DNA of 63,172 nucleotides from JAQVEM01 sp964616545. Its GTDB lineage: Bacteria > Actinomycetota > Humimicrobiia > Humimicrobiales > Humimicrobiaceae. Location of the stretch: positions 1 through 63,172 of the forward strand of contig CAZTUA010000038.1 of NCBI GenBank assembly GCA_964616545.1. Direction: 5' to 3'. Under the pieces are notes generated by a model. It saw only the letters and a list, made by a program, of their open reading frames with translations, was not told the origin of the DNA and did not search any database. This document shows, piece by piece, positions 7,488-17,117 of this stretch (its first letter is position 1; each line of letters begins with the position of its first letter). Position numbers and translations under genes: made by a program.

Positions 7488-9380
7488 ATGTTACAAAAGG
7501 TAAAAAAATTTTTTCTAAATAGAAAAACAGTTATATTTTCAATTCTTTCTTTTATAATACCGTTTATCATTTATATACTGACACTGGAACGCAAATTAGT
7601 TGGCGGAGATACAAGCTGGTTTGCACTTCAGATATTAGAAATGAGCCTCATGGTGCCCACCGGTTATCCGGTATTTTCCATGCTGGAAAAACTTTTTACC
7701 TTTATACCAATTGGCGATATTGCCCTCAGGCTCAATCTTTTTTCTGCGGTATTTGGTGCCCTTACTATTCTGGTTTTATTCCTTGCAATTAAGAGAATTA
7801 CGAAGAATCACTTTGTAAGTTTTATAAGCTCCATGATATTTGCTTTTATTGTTCCTTTCTGGGAAGTGGCAAACAGGCTGGAGTTTGATACATTACAGAC
7901 ATTTTTCATGGCTCTGGTGATTTTTTCGGCAATTCTTTATAATGAAAACAAAACAAGAAAATATCTGTATTTTTTCTCTTTCTGCCTGGGCCTGAGTCTG
8001 ACGAATCATCCTCTTGCTTTTTTTCTGGTTCCGGTCATTGTTTTATACGTCATTATTGTAAATCATGCTATTTTTAAAAGTGCCAGGGCAATCTTTATCA
8101 GCCTGTTATATTTTGCTCTGCCGCTTCTTTCCTATATGTATCTTCCTGTAAGGTCCCTTCAGGGATACGGAGAGGTGACCACACCTTTAAAATTATTTTA
8201 TTATGTTACCGGAAGAGGGGTGACAGGAGAGCTTCATGGCGGCAGTTTTGGCGATAAAAACTTATCCCTGATTATTAAGGTAATAAAAGATTATCTTGGC
8301 ATGATTTACAATGACTATGGAATCTTGCTTCTTATTATTGCACTGGCGGGTTTTATCTTCCTGATCAGAAAAAACATAAAATTTGCTCTGTGTACATTTT
8401 TACTGGTAATTCTAAATATTATAGTGCCGCCCCTATATGCAGGGCATGCGCTGCGGAATTATCTGCTTAATTCTTTTATTGTTTTTTCTTTTTATACTGC
8501 ATTCGGGCTGCTGTTTATATACAGGGGAGCAATCTTTCTTTTTGATAAATTATCCGGGAACAGAGAAAAATTAAAAATTATTAAATTTTTAAAATATTCT
8601 CTTGTTGTAATTATCCTGATTTGTTTTGCACTGCTGCCTTCCTGTCTTGTTCTAAAAAATTACGCAACCCTTGACCGTTCTGAACCCGGAGATGTTTATA
8701 AATTCTGGGAGGAGGCTTTTAGCAATATGGAGAGCGGCTCCAGAATATATGTTCTTGCCAGATCAACCAATATTGGAAAGTATGTAAATAAATATGTATA
8801 TGGTGAAAAGAATATAGAGTATATTTCTCACAAAGTTCCCGAATTTACGGTGGAAAACATGATGGAGGCTCTTGATAATAATATTACAGTGTATTTTGTT
8901 GATATTAGCGGTGCACTGGAGCCTGTATTTAATGCTGAACAGGTAGGGAAAACTTACTCCTGGGATAGATATAATGAAGTATTGAAACTTTTTAAGGTTA
9001 CCGAGCCGAAAGTTAATATTGAAGTCAGTTACTCAACTGACAGTTACGTCAGAAAATTTGGTGAAAAATTTACCATAGAGTATACTATTGAAAATAAAAA
9101 TAAGAAAAGTACTAAAATAAGCTCGCTTGAGCTTGAACTTCCCGGTAATATTGAATTTGTAGGGACCGGTTCTTCAGGTTATATCAACCAGGATCCTGGT
9201 TTAAGCCGCGGTATTTATATGTGGGTAAGCGACTCATATATTATAGAGGGAGAAAGCAGTATAAATATAATTGTAGAGCTAAGGGGTACCGCTCCGGGCA
9301 GGGCGCCTGTAAAATTCAGGCTGACGACAAATAAAGTTTATATTGAATGTGACGATATTGAAATAGAAATTAAAAATTAA
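7488..9380 (+). CDS. DUF2723 multi-pass membrane protein with extra C-terminal beta domain
   Basis: The N-terminal ~430 residues are a polytopic membrane domain of the DUF2723 type (glycosyltransferase C-like, related to protein O-mannosyltransferases). The signature GGDTSWFALQ (~39-48) and VPTGYPVFSMLEKLF (~54-68) segments, with TNHPLAFFL later, match the acidic first loop and PxGYPL motif of the family. A soluble linker is followed by a ~120-residue domain at ~510-630 (KISSLELELPGN, GIYMWVSDSYII) that is also found at the end of the next gene. It probably transfers a sugar from a polyprenyl-phosphate donor to protein or glycan at the outer face. GGAAGT lies upstream of ATG 7488. Confidence 0.75.
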   Translation: MLQKVKKFFLNRKTVIFSILSFIIPFIIYILTLERKLVGGDTSWFALQILEMSLMVPTGYPVFSMLEKLFTFIPIGDIALRLNLFSAVFGALTILVLFLAIKRITKNHFVSFISSMIFAFIVPFWEVANRLEFDTLQTFFMALVIFSAILYNENKTRKYLYFFSFCLGLSLTNHPLAFFLVPVIVLYVIIVNHAIFKSARAIFISLLYFALPLLSYMYLPVRSLQGYGEVTTPLKLFYYVTGRGVTGELHGGSFGDKNLSLIIKVIKDYLGMIYNDYGILLLIIALAGFIFLIRKNIKFALCTFLLVILNIIVPPLYAGHALRNYLLNSFIVFSFYTAFGLLFIYRGAIFLFDKLSGNREKLKIIKFLKYSLVVIILICFALLPSCLVLKNYATLDRSEPGDVYKFWEEAFSNMESGSRIYVLARSTNIGKYVNKYVYGEKNIEYISHKVPEFTVENMMEALDNNITVYFVDISGALEPVFNAEQVGKTYSWDRYNEVLKLFKVTEPKVNIEVSYSTDSYVRKFGEKFTIEYTIENKNKKSTKISSLELELPGNIEFVGTGSSGYINQDPGLSRGIYMWVSDSYIIEGESSINIIVELRGTAPGRAPVKFRLTTNKVYIECDDIEIEIKN

Positions 9381-9457
9381 CACGAATGCCGGCTTTTGAG
9401 GCATTGTGCCATGCAGATAAAAAGAATTATAAAATAAAACAGAATAAGAAGATCACG

Positions 9458-11077
9458 ATGTTTCCAAAGAGAAATTCCAGAAATTTAATTTATATAACTG
9501 TATCTTTGATAATTATTTTATTTATCTTTGCAGGCTGTTCGTTAGCCGGCAGAATTATTGGAAAAACTGGCAGCGATAGAAGCGAAAGCGCCGAAAAACA
9601 GCTTCCATCATTTTCAGGTTCAAATATAGAATTTATAGACGTAAACGGCGGCGATACATATCCGGGCGAGGATTTAATGGTTAACATAAATATTGTAAAC
9701 AGCGGTGAAGCGGAAGCTAAAAACGTAAAGGTTAATCTAATCACAGACGATTTTTTTATATCCGATAACGAAGAAACCTGCCGGGTTATTGATTCACTTG
9801 AAGCCGGCGGTAAGATTGATTTTAAAACCGGCCTGACCTTAATAGATGATATAACTGAAGACACTCAGGTGTCCTGCAGGCTGGAGATATCTTCGGGAGA
9901 AGCAGATTATTTTATAGGCGCTGATTACAGCATAATGGTTTACGGTGTAAGGCCGTTTGAAGGTAATTTTATTCCTATAATAGGACTGCATGCTATTGAG
10001 GACCACATAGAAGAGCCTATAGAGCTTCATACCGGCCATTTTGATGAATTGTGCAGGATATTAAAGGAGTATGATTATGAAACAATCACTTTTACTGATT
10101 TATTGAATTATGTGGATTTTGGAAGGGCTCTTCCTGAAAGGCCGGTAATCATAACATCCGATGACGGGTTCCAGGATATTTACACAAATGCATTTCCCAT
10201 ACTTAAAAAATATGGATACAAGATGACCGTTTTTCTGGTCACCGGTGCCGTAGGGGATACAGAAGATGAGAGAAAAATGAACACCTATTTTAATAAGCGA
10301 ACCAGTGCGGTCAGGCCGATACTTATATGGCCCGAGATTGAAGAGATGCACGAGTATGGATGCGAGTTTTTATCGCATACGGTAAACCATGTAAGGCTGG
10401 GGCTTGCTTCGGACGAGGAATTCTTATATGAATTGAAACAATCAAAAGAAGATATAGAATCACGCCTGGGAAACGAAGTTTTATTTTATGCATGGCCATA
10501 TGACAATAATTCTCCTTCAAAATGGCACCTGATTCCTGAAGCAGGCTACAGGGGCGCCGTAAGATACGGGACCGGTATTGAAGACATGAGAACAATCAAT
10601 CTTTTTGATATAAAGAGAGTTGAATTCAACAGCTATATCCCGCCCCATCAATATGCAGGATATCTGAATCTTGATAGAAGCATTGAAATTGAATATAAGG
10701 TTGATAGTGAATATGCGGCTGATAAATACATTGCCGGAGCCGGGGAAATATTTACAGTGGAATATATCATAAAAAATACAGGCGAGGAAAACGCAAAGAT
10801 TAGTTCTCTTGAACTTGAACTTCCGGACAATATTGAACTTAAAGAGGTTGATGCTAAAGGATCTGTTAATCAGTACCCGGGAATCAGCGAGGGCATATTC
10901 ATGTGGGTAAGAGATTCGTATGTAATACCCGGCGGGGATGAGATAAATTTAATTCTGGAGCTCAGAGGCATTGAAGCAGGAGAATCTATTATAAAATTCA
11001 GAATAACCTGCCGCGATAATTATATTAATAGTGATAATATTGAAATGGAGATAAAGAGCAGGGACGAAAAAATTTAA
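9458..11077 (+). CDS. Polysaccharide deacetylase (CE4/NodB) lipoprotein
   Basis: A secreted, lipid-anchored carbohydrate deacetylase. ATG 9458 gives a signal peptide with lipobox FAGC (Cys ~28); an in-frame ATG at 9386 would put 24 polar residues in front and is less likely. Residues ~50-165 form a CARDB-like beta domain (NIVNSGEAEAKNV). The NodB domain follows: TSDDGFQD (~232, Asp pair), HTVNH (~307, the HxxxH metal site) and AWPYD (~345). All metal ligands are present, so it is probably active on N-acetylated sugar in wall or capsule glycan. The last ~130 residues repeat the C-terminal domain of the DUF2723 gene just upstream, five bases away. Confidence 0.85.
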   Translation: MFPKRNSRNLIYITVSLIIILFIFAGCSLAGRIIGKTGSDRSESAEKQLPSFSGSNIEFIDVNGGDTYPGEDLMVNINIVNSGEAEAKNVKVNLITDDFFISDNEETCRVIDSLEAGGKIDFKTGLTLIDDITEDTQVSCRLEISSGEADYFIGADYSIMVYGVRPFEGNFIPIIGLHAIEDHIEEPIELHTGHFDELCRILKEYDYETITFTDLLNYVDFGRALPERPVIITSDDGFQDIYTNAFPILKKYGYKMTVFLVTGAVGDTEDERKMNTYFNKRTSAVRPILIWPEIEEMHEYGCEFLSHTVNHVRLGLASDEEFLYELKQSKEDIESRLGNEVLFYAWPYDNNSPSKWHLIPEAGYRGAVRYGTGIEDMRTINLFDIKRVEFNSYIPPHQYAGYLNLDRSIEIEYKVDSEYAADKYIAGAGEIFTVEYIIKNTGEENAKISSLELELPDNIELKEVDAKGSVNQYPGISEGIFMWVRDSYVIPGGDEINLILELRGIEAGESIIKFRITCRDNYINSDNIEMEIKSRDEKI

Positions 11078-11090
11078 AAAATAAAAAACT

Positions 11091-11119
11091 TTATCTAAGT
11101 ATCAGCTTTTTGATATAAT
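11091..11119 (+). promoter_or_regulatory. Likely housekeeping promoter for the DUF11/SGNH gene
   Basis: TTATCT (11091-11096), a 17-base spacer and TATAAT (11114-11119), with TGA directly before the -10 (extended -10). The expected start near 11126 would leave a ~40-base leader before ATG 11167. Confidence 0.55.
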
Positions 11120-11166
11120 GTTAAACTACTTTTTTATAAACAATATCGTATCGTAAAGATTGGGCA

Positions 11167-12999
11167 ATGAGGGAAAAATTTTTTAATATTATAAAAAATA
11201 AAAAAAGATGGATTTACATCTCAGCGATATCTATTATCGTTGCTGCGGTTTTATTTTCTGTATTTTATTATTTTAAAGTATATCTTGTAAAACCAAATTT
11301 TGATGACAGGCAATTTAATTTTGTATCAAGCGATGCCGGAGAGTATATAAAACCCGGAGAAAAAATAACATATACGGTAAATTATAAGAATACGGGAAAT
11401 AGGGGCATAGAAGAACTGGTGGTAGAGACCAGTGTTCCGGAGCATACCTCTTTTATATCATCTGATATCAGTAATATTTCAGAAAACCCTGACAGAGAAC
11501 TTGCATTTAGAATCGGGGATGTTGAAAAAAATAGGAAAGGAACATTCTATTTTACAGTAGAAGCAGACAATCCTCTGGATACCGGTACTTTAATTAAGCT
11601 GGATGGAGTGAAATTTAAATATAGAATTGGTGAAGAAATAATCAATGATGATATAAGTGCCGGCCTGGTCAGCGAAGTAGAGAGCAGCCCTGATTTAAGT
11701 AATTTTATGCTGGAAGCCATTAACGAGAATGCCGATATCGTAAGGCTGGGCGATACCATACAGTATAAAATAACAGTGAGAAATACCGGAGATATGGATG
11801 CTTCCGGTGTGCAGATAAGAAGTGATCCTTCCGAGTATGTCAATATAATCGAAGATTCTATCACCGGACCGGGCAAATACATGGATAACCATGTGTTATG
11901 GGAAATTGATAAAATTGAAGCAGGCAAATCAGAAACCTTTTCCTTTAAGGTTACGGTAAAAGAAGATTTAGGCGGAGAAGAACTTATAACCAATAAAAGT
12001 ATATTAGAATACAGGGGAAGCGTTATAGAAAAATCGGTAGAAGAAAAGTTAAGTCTTTTTTCAGACCTTACCGCATCAGAAGCATTTATATATGATGCAA
12101 ATGGCGGAGAGCTTTACCCCGGTGAGACCATAAATGCAAGAGTAATTGTAAGAAATACAGGCGAAAAGAAAGAGGAAAATTACAGGGTTATCTGTCCTAT
12201 ACCTCCCGCAGCTACATATATAAGCAGAACGGGAACTGCAGAAGGAATTACATGGAGCGATGAGATAAGAGGACTTATATGGGAACTGAGAGACCTTGGC
12301 GCGGGGGAGGAGAAGGAGATAACTTTAAGCATGAAGGCAAATGAAAACCTTGCCGGTTCCGGCGGTACGGTAACCATCAATTTTAAAATTGAAAGCAGCA
12401 ACGGAACTGTTGAGATGCCGCCAAAAAGCCTGAACGTAAGAGGGAGCGCCGCTTTAAATATTCTGGTAATGGGAGACTCCCTGATAGTAAAGTCTAACTG
12501 GGTGCAGGCATTTGACGGGCTTCTTGAAGCTAATTACCCGCATGCCGAATATAATACAGTTGCCAGTGCAGTAAGCGGTGAGATGGCCCGTGGCGGAAAT
12601 GCAAGAATTGACAGCAACATTGCCGAACATAACCCTGGAATAATTATAATTGCTTATGGAACAAACGATGTAGGACCGCGGGCTTCAGGGTTCACGGGCA
12701 ACATGGAAAGTATGTTCATCAAGGCAAAAAATTCAGGCGCCAGAGTATTTGTAAATCTTATCGGTCCCATTCATGGCTGGCCGGGGAAAGAAGGTTATGC
12801 CAGGTATAATGATGCAATAAGACAGATTGCCGCCAGGCATGGCGTGGTGGTTATAGATGTATTAACTCCTCTATCACAAAATCCGGGAGGCTATCTCTCA
12901 GATGGAATGCATTATACATCCGCAGGTGCTTCAGTTGTGGCGCATACGGTTTTTAGTTATGTTTCACAGTATCTTGGCACAATCGGCCAGAGATTGTAA
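11167..12999 (+). CDS. Membrane-anchored DUF11-repeat protein with C-terminal SGNH/GDSL hydrolase
   Basis: One N-terminal helix (~16-36) anchors the protein, leaving a large outside part. Three DUF11-like beta domains follow (~50-165, ~175-295, ~300-425), each with the GDxIxYxIxxxNTG-type pattern, for example YPGETINARVIVRNTGE. The C-terminal ~175 residues are an SGNH hydrolase: GDSL (~435), Gly in SAVSGE, GTNDV (~498) and DGMHY (~579) supply Ser, oxyanion Gly, Asn and Asp/His. It could remove acetyl or other ester groups from cell-surface glycan, making a pair with the deacetylase upstream. All catalytic blocks look intact. Confidence 0.82.
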   Translation: MREKFFNIIKNKKRWIYISAISIIVAAVLFSVFYYFKVYLVKPNFDDRQFNFVSSDAGEYIKPGEKITYTVNYKNTGNRGIEELVVETSVPEHTSFISSDISNISENPDRELAFRIGDVEKNRKGTFYFTVEADNPLDTGTLIKLDGVKFKYRIGEEIINDDISAGLVSEVESSPDLSNFMLEAINENADIVRLGDTIQYKITVRNTGDMDASGVQIRSDPSEYVNIIEDSITGPGKYMDNHVLWEIDKIEAGKSETFSFKVTVKEDLGGEELITNKSILEYRGSVIEKSVEEKLSLFSDLTASEAFIYDANGGELYPGETINARVIVRNTGEKKEENYRVICPIPPAATYISRTGTAEGITWSDEIRGLIWELRDLGAGEEKEITLSMKANENLAGSGGTVTINFKIESSNGTVEMPPKSLNVRGSAALNILVMGDSLIVKSNWVQAFDGLLEANYPHAEYNTVASAVSGEMARGGNARIDSNIAEHNPGIIIIAYGTNDVGPRASGFTGNMESMFIKAKNSGARVFVNLIGPIHGWPGKEGYARYNDAIRQIAARHGVVVIDVLTPLSQNPGGYLSDGMHYTSAGASVVAHTVFSYVSQYLGTIGQRL

Positions 13000-13094
13000 T
13001 ATTTTAGTATTATTTTAAACATCAACATTTATTCTGGTATTTACGGATAAACTGAACAGCAGAAGAATTCATAAATTAAAAGAAGGGAGCAGAT

Positions 13095-13628
13095 TTGAGG
13101 ATTTTCTTAATCATATTTTCATTTCTTAATTCTGTATTTTATATTCTAATATACTCTTATTTTGATAAGATTCTGGAAATTCTGGGAGTGACCGACCTGT
13201 CTCCAATAGCATCAAACTATATTAAGCTGGCAGCACTTTTAGTTGTGGGATTTTGCGTGGGCGCAGGTGCAATGCTTGTGCTGCGGCTGAAACTGAAAAG
13301 AAGCCTTTTTAGTTTTAAAAATCTGGTAATTACAGGGATTTTCCCATTTATATGTCTTGTGCTATCCGAAGGAAGCATAACAGGTTTTATCATAAGTAGA
13401 TTTTTTAACTCCAGCGCAGAATTAAGCGAGCTGGCATATTATCTATTTTCCAGGCAGGCAATCTGGTCACTGTGGCTGGGTTTTGCTATAGGTTCATCAA
13501 TCCGGTTCAGTTTTAGAGGCAGAAAATACAAGCATGTTTCAATAGGAAAAGAAGAAAAGCTAAATTCCGGGCCGGCTAATCTACCTGATACAGAAAATAA
13601 GGATCATAGTCATCCCCGGGAATATTAG
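13095..13628 (+). CDS. Hypothetical membrane protein (4 helices)
   Basis: I do not recognise this 177-residue protein. It has about four hydrophobic helices (~3-20, ~47-65, ~78-95, ~115-140) and a polar, His-containing tail. The start is TTG 13095 with GGGAG (13085-13089) at a good distance; there is no ATG near the beginning. Its last ~53 bases overlap, tail to tail, the end of the minus-strand propeller gene. The overlap is unusual but both frames look real: the propeller repeats run to the very end of the other gene. Confidence 0.55.
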   Translation: MRIFLIIFSFLNSVFYILIYSYFDKILEILGVTDLSPIASNYIKLAALLVVGFCVGAGAMLVLRLKLKRSLFSFKNLVITGIFPFICLVLSEGSITGFIISRFFNSSAELSELAYYLFSRQAIWSLWLGFAIGSSIRFSFRGRKYKHVSIGKEEKLNSGPANLPDTENKDHSHPREY

Positions 13629-15339
13629 TCAGCCTTTTAAGGTCTGAACCATCAATATTGGCAATAAATATTTCCAGCTGGCCATCAACGTTGCCCTCAA
13701 AAGTTATGTACTTATTATCAGGCGAGATATCAGGGTGCCTGCAGCTGGTAAGTGAGCCGCTAATTTTTTTAAGATTCTCTCCATTGAGGTCCATTGTATA
13801 TATAGACTGGTTGTCACTAAAAACGATTGTCTGCCCGTCATAAGATATTGCCGGAGTTCTCTGCCTCATATTCGCATCAGGTAACTTATCTATATTTTTA
13901 CCATTATAATCCATTATATACAGTTTTTCATTTCTTGATGTTCCGGATTCATAGATAATTTGATACCGGAAAGGATGGCTGTAGGGGTGCCAGTCATCTG
14001 CACCCGGGTTAAATGTGAGCTGCTTTACATTGCTGCCGTCGCTGTTCATTCTGTATATTTCCCAGCTCCCTTCTATATATGCCTCAAAGTAAATGAATCT
14101 TCCATCAAAAGACCAGGCCGGGTATCCGCTCCTCCAGGGGTTATTGGTAATCTGCTTTTTATCCTTGCCGTCCCAGTCCATAACCATAATCTGCCATATG
14201 CCATTAATGTCTTTGGTATAGGCAATCTTTTTACCGTCATGAGAAACAGCCGGGTAATTGTCCTGACCCGGGTGGTCTGTTAGTTGAGTAAGTTCGCTGC
14301 CATCTATATTAATGCTGAATAAATCTTCATATCCGGTTTGATTGGAAGTAAATACTATTTTTTTAATGGAATATTCTATATCGGGGTCCCGGGGCCTGCC
14401 TTCAAGAATATCAGCCTGTCTTATGGCCCAGCCGCTAATTTCTATAGACCGGTCATTTAGATTTGCTTCTACTGACATTATAATTTCAGGCTCTTTTTTT
14501 TCTCCTTCCATTACAATGTCCCTTAAGGCAAGGTTATAAGCTCCGGAAGAAGAGAAGGAATAGATATATAAAGTATTCTCACTTCCAGCCTCAAGTTCAG
14601 TTCCATCAAAATACAGGGAATAACCGGAATTTGTATAATTTGCATTTCCAAAGGCACCGGCTACATCCTGCCTTTCAATTCCGTAATCTGCATTGCCCAG
14701 AAACTTTCCGAATCCTTTTGGTCCGTTCAAATAAATTTCAACGCCTTCAATGCCTGTGTTATCCCTGTAACTAAAATCCACTGACCAGCCGGAAATTCTG
14801 ATATTTGAACTGTCGCCTTCCTTTATTATTTCATTATGAGAGGGATTATCAATGGATAATTGAATGTTTTCATCAACTCCGGAGTCTCCGGGTATTATAA
14901 TCTTTTCGCGGATATGATCCCACCCCGATTCCGGCACCAGAGCATATATATAGAGGTAATGAACAGACCCCGGTTCAAATGTATATTTATCATTTTCTAC
15001 AGCTAAAAGGTAACCGGTTTCTGAAAAATACTCGCCATAAATTCCAAAGGCGTCCTGGGAAGTTACGCCATAAACTGCTTCTCCGAGGAAAATTCCATTA
15101 TCCCTGTCACCATCCAGGTATATTTCTATTACTGAGATTTTATCTTCTTCTGCTTCCGCTGGAGGCTCTTCATCGATTTCCCGGCCTGGCTCTTCTTCGA
15201 CTATATTATTATCCGGTTCGGGTTCTATAGTTTCTTCAGCAGCCTGGGGTTCAAATGCAGTATATCTTAAAATTATGAATCCAAGAAATATTACTGCTGC
15301 CACAAGTAGGATTGTAATAATTATAGCTGCTGTTTTCAT
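13576..15339 (-). CDS. Membrane-anchored surface protein: two Ig-like repeats plus PD40 beta-propeller
   Basis: An N-terminal helix (~5-27) is followed by a Glu/Pro-rich linker (~35-65). Two similar ~85-residue beta domains come next (~68-150 and ~185-265), each with the pattern IYL(D/N)G...FLG.A.YG(V/I)..QDA and ending in LYIY, as seen in bacterial surface proteins. Residues ~325-585 form a TolB/PD40 propeller of about six blades with repeated DGSxLxxLT and SxDGxxI motifs. It is probably outside the cell and binds protein or glycan. A TGC-preceded TATACT box upstream is a likely extended -10 promoter. No catalytic residues are evident. Confidence 0.75.
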   Translation of the reverse strand: MKTAAIIITILLVAAVIFLGFIILRYTAFEPQAAEETIEPEPDNNIVEEEPGREIDEEPPAEAEEDKISVIEIYLDGDRDNGIFLGEAVYGVTSQDAFGIYGEYFSETGYLLAVENDKYTFEPGSVHYLYIYALVPESGWDHIREKIIIPGDSGVDENIQLSIDNPSHNEIIKEGDSSNIRISGWSVDFSYRDNTGIEGVEIYLNGPKGFGKFLGNADYGIERQDVAGAFGNANYTNSGYSLYFDGTELEAGSENTLYIYSFSSSGAYNLALRDIVMEGEKKEPEIIMSVEANLNDRSIEISGWAIRQADILEGRPRDPDIEYSIKKIVFTSNQTGYEDLFSINIDGSELTQLTDHPGQDNYPAVSHDGKKIAYTKDINGIWQIMVMDWDGKDKKQITNNPWRSGYPAWSFDGRFIYFEAYIEGSWEIYRMNSDGSNVKQLTFNPGADDWHPYSHPFRYQIIYESGTSRNEKLYIMDYNGKNIDKLPDANMRQRTPAISYDGQTIVFSDNQSIYTMDLNGENLKKISGSLTSCRHPDISPDNKYITFEGNVDGQLEIFIANIDGSDLKRLTNIPGDDYDPYFLYQVD

Positions 15340-15524
15340 TTTTAATAATTATAAATATATTTTATGATTTTAAATTCTGAATAGAAATTTTACTAAATAT
15401 ACTTACTTAACTGATTCAATTTATATAATTTTGAGTTTTAAAGTATAGCAGAATACGGTATTAATTAAAATTAATATTTTTTATTTAATATCCCCGGTTA
15501 TTGGTGCGGCGCCCCTCTGGTGAA

Positions 15525-17114
15525 TCAGTCTTTTTGCTGCAGTTCATAATCTTTTTCATCATAATCTTTTATTTCTGTTACATCAAAAAATTTGTAAGGG
15601 TGTTTGTAGATTGAATAATAACATTTATCTTCCAGTAGTTCATAATCCTCATTAAAATAATAGTTAAAAATTACTCTAAAAGTATTAACAGGGGTTATAG
15701 AATCATATAAAAGTTCGCTGCCGCCTTCTGGCAGATAATACGCATTTAATATAGATGTACTTTCTCTGAGCATTTCAGCGGTCGGGTAAAGCCATCCATG
15801 GTCACCGGGCTTATCTTTATCAGGCTCCCCGAGAGTCGAACGCCCGCCGTGGTCTCCCTGGAGTACTATGATTGGCGGGACCTCTGATTCTGATAAAATC
15901 TCTTCGATGATAATTTCAAGCTTCCTGTTGACAAAAATCAACTGGTTTAGATATTTTTCCCTGTCCCAGTAATCGGCCAGCTTATATTCTGATTCAGGGA
16001 TACGCTCGCCGTCGGCATCAAAGAAAAATGGGGGATGCGGGCACATTATGTGCGCAAAAATAAATTTTGGCCCGTCTATTTTGTGTACCCTGGCAAGATT
16101 TGTAAAGGAATATAATACCTTATCTGCTTCGGAATCAACAATAATATATTCTTCAAGCACTTTAAGCATGGTTGTTTGAATTAGCAGTATATTAAATTCA
16201 TTGAGCCTGTTGGCCCGTATGCTTACATCTGCATTTATGTTTCTATCTGTGGGACCCCAGCCCGAGCTGTTGAAGTGAACAAATTTATATCCCTTTGAAT
16301 GTAAAAATTTTAAAGCATTATTATTTGTTATCATGTCATAGGGCAATGTTCTGTCATCGGATTCCAATCCCGCGTCTTCGCTCAGATAATTAATGTATTC
16401 AAAATTAAGCGATGATGCCAGGGTAAGATAGGTCCATGGATAATTGCACCGGCTTTCAGAAGCTACAAAGAAACCTTTTTCGGTTAAAAAATTTAAAAAT
16501 TTGTGATTATCAAAGTCATAAAATTCTTTTAGGGAACTTTCCCCCGCATAACCATCAAGAATTATATAATATATATCCGGAAGTCCGGCCAGGTTTTCAG
16601 GTGCAACCACTTCTTTCTCTTCTGATACCGGGCGGCTATCCTCTACGTTTCTTGTTTTAAAATTATAGAGCCCGATATTTACAAGAGAAAATAAAACCAG
16701 AACAATAGCTATAATATTTAAAATATTGCTGAAATTCCGCAGGTCTTTTTTGGTTCTTATGGTAAAGTAAGCGCCCAGAATAAATAGTATAAGCCAGAAC
16801 GCCAGTAAGTATCTATGCCCCCCGATTATAAAATTACCTATTTTAAAGCCTCTTATCTGTTCATAAACACGGCCGTAAGAGAAAAATAGAATTAAGAAGA
16901 TAGATGTAATAATTCCTGCTTTTTTACCATCTTTTTTAAGGATTAACCATAACAGTAACACTGCAATAGCGGTAAAACCCAGCATAATAACTGCCGGTAT
17001 TAAAATCTCTGAAAATAAAATTGTTGAAAGTTTTCCAATATTATTGGCATAAAGAAATAAAATAGGAAATATGGCAAATAAAAATGGATGGATAATAAAT
17101 GCCTTTTTAATAAT
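15525..17114 (-). CDS. Membrane sulfatase/LTA-synthase-like alkaline-phosphatase-superfamily enzyme, ATT start
   Basis: Several N-terminal helices lead into a C-terminal alkaline-phosphatase-superfamily domain: YYIILDGYAG holds the metal Asp, YPWTYLTLAS the Thr nucleophile, HIMCPHPPF and LQGDHGG the other metal ligands. Such proteins transfer or hydrolyse phospho- or sulfo-groups on lipids and surface glycans. The first ATG is at 16985, but the frame stays open upstream for 43 more codons that encode another helix (HPFLFAIFPILFLYANN), expected in this family. There is no ATG, GTG, TTG or CTG there; the frame closes at the upstream gene's TAG. GGGGG six bases before ATT (17114-17112) makes ATT the most likely start. 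A second ATT follows directly. Confidence 0.78.
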   Translation of the reverse strand: MIKKAFIIHPFLFAIFPILFLYANNIGKLSTILFSEILIPAVIMLGFTAIAVLLLWLILKKDGKKAGIITSIFLILFFSYGRVYEQIRGFKIGNFIIGGHRYLLAFWLILFILGAYFTIRTKKDLRNFSNILNIIAIVLVLFSLVNIGLYNFKTRNVEDSRPVSEEKEVVAPENLAGLPDIYYIILDGYAGESSLKEFYDFDNHKFLNFLTEKGFFVASESRCNYPWTYLTLASSLNFEYINYLSEDAGLESDDRTLPYDMITNNNALKFLHSKGYKFVHFNSSGWGPTDRNINADVSIRANRLNEFNILLIQTTMLKVLEEYIIVDSEADKVLYSFTNLARVHKIDGPKFIFAHIMCPHPPFFFDADGERIPESEYKLADYWDREKYLNQLIFVNRKLEIIIEEILSESEVPPIIVLQGDHGGRSTLGEPDKDKPGDHGWLYPTAEMLRESTSILNAYYLPEGGSELLYDSITPVNTFRVIFNYYFNEDYELLEDKCYYSIYKHPYKFFDVTEIKDYDEKDYELQQKD

Positions 17115-17117
17115 ACT

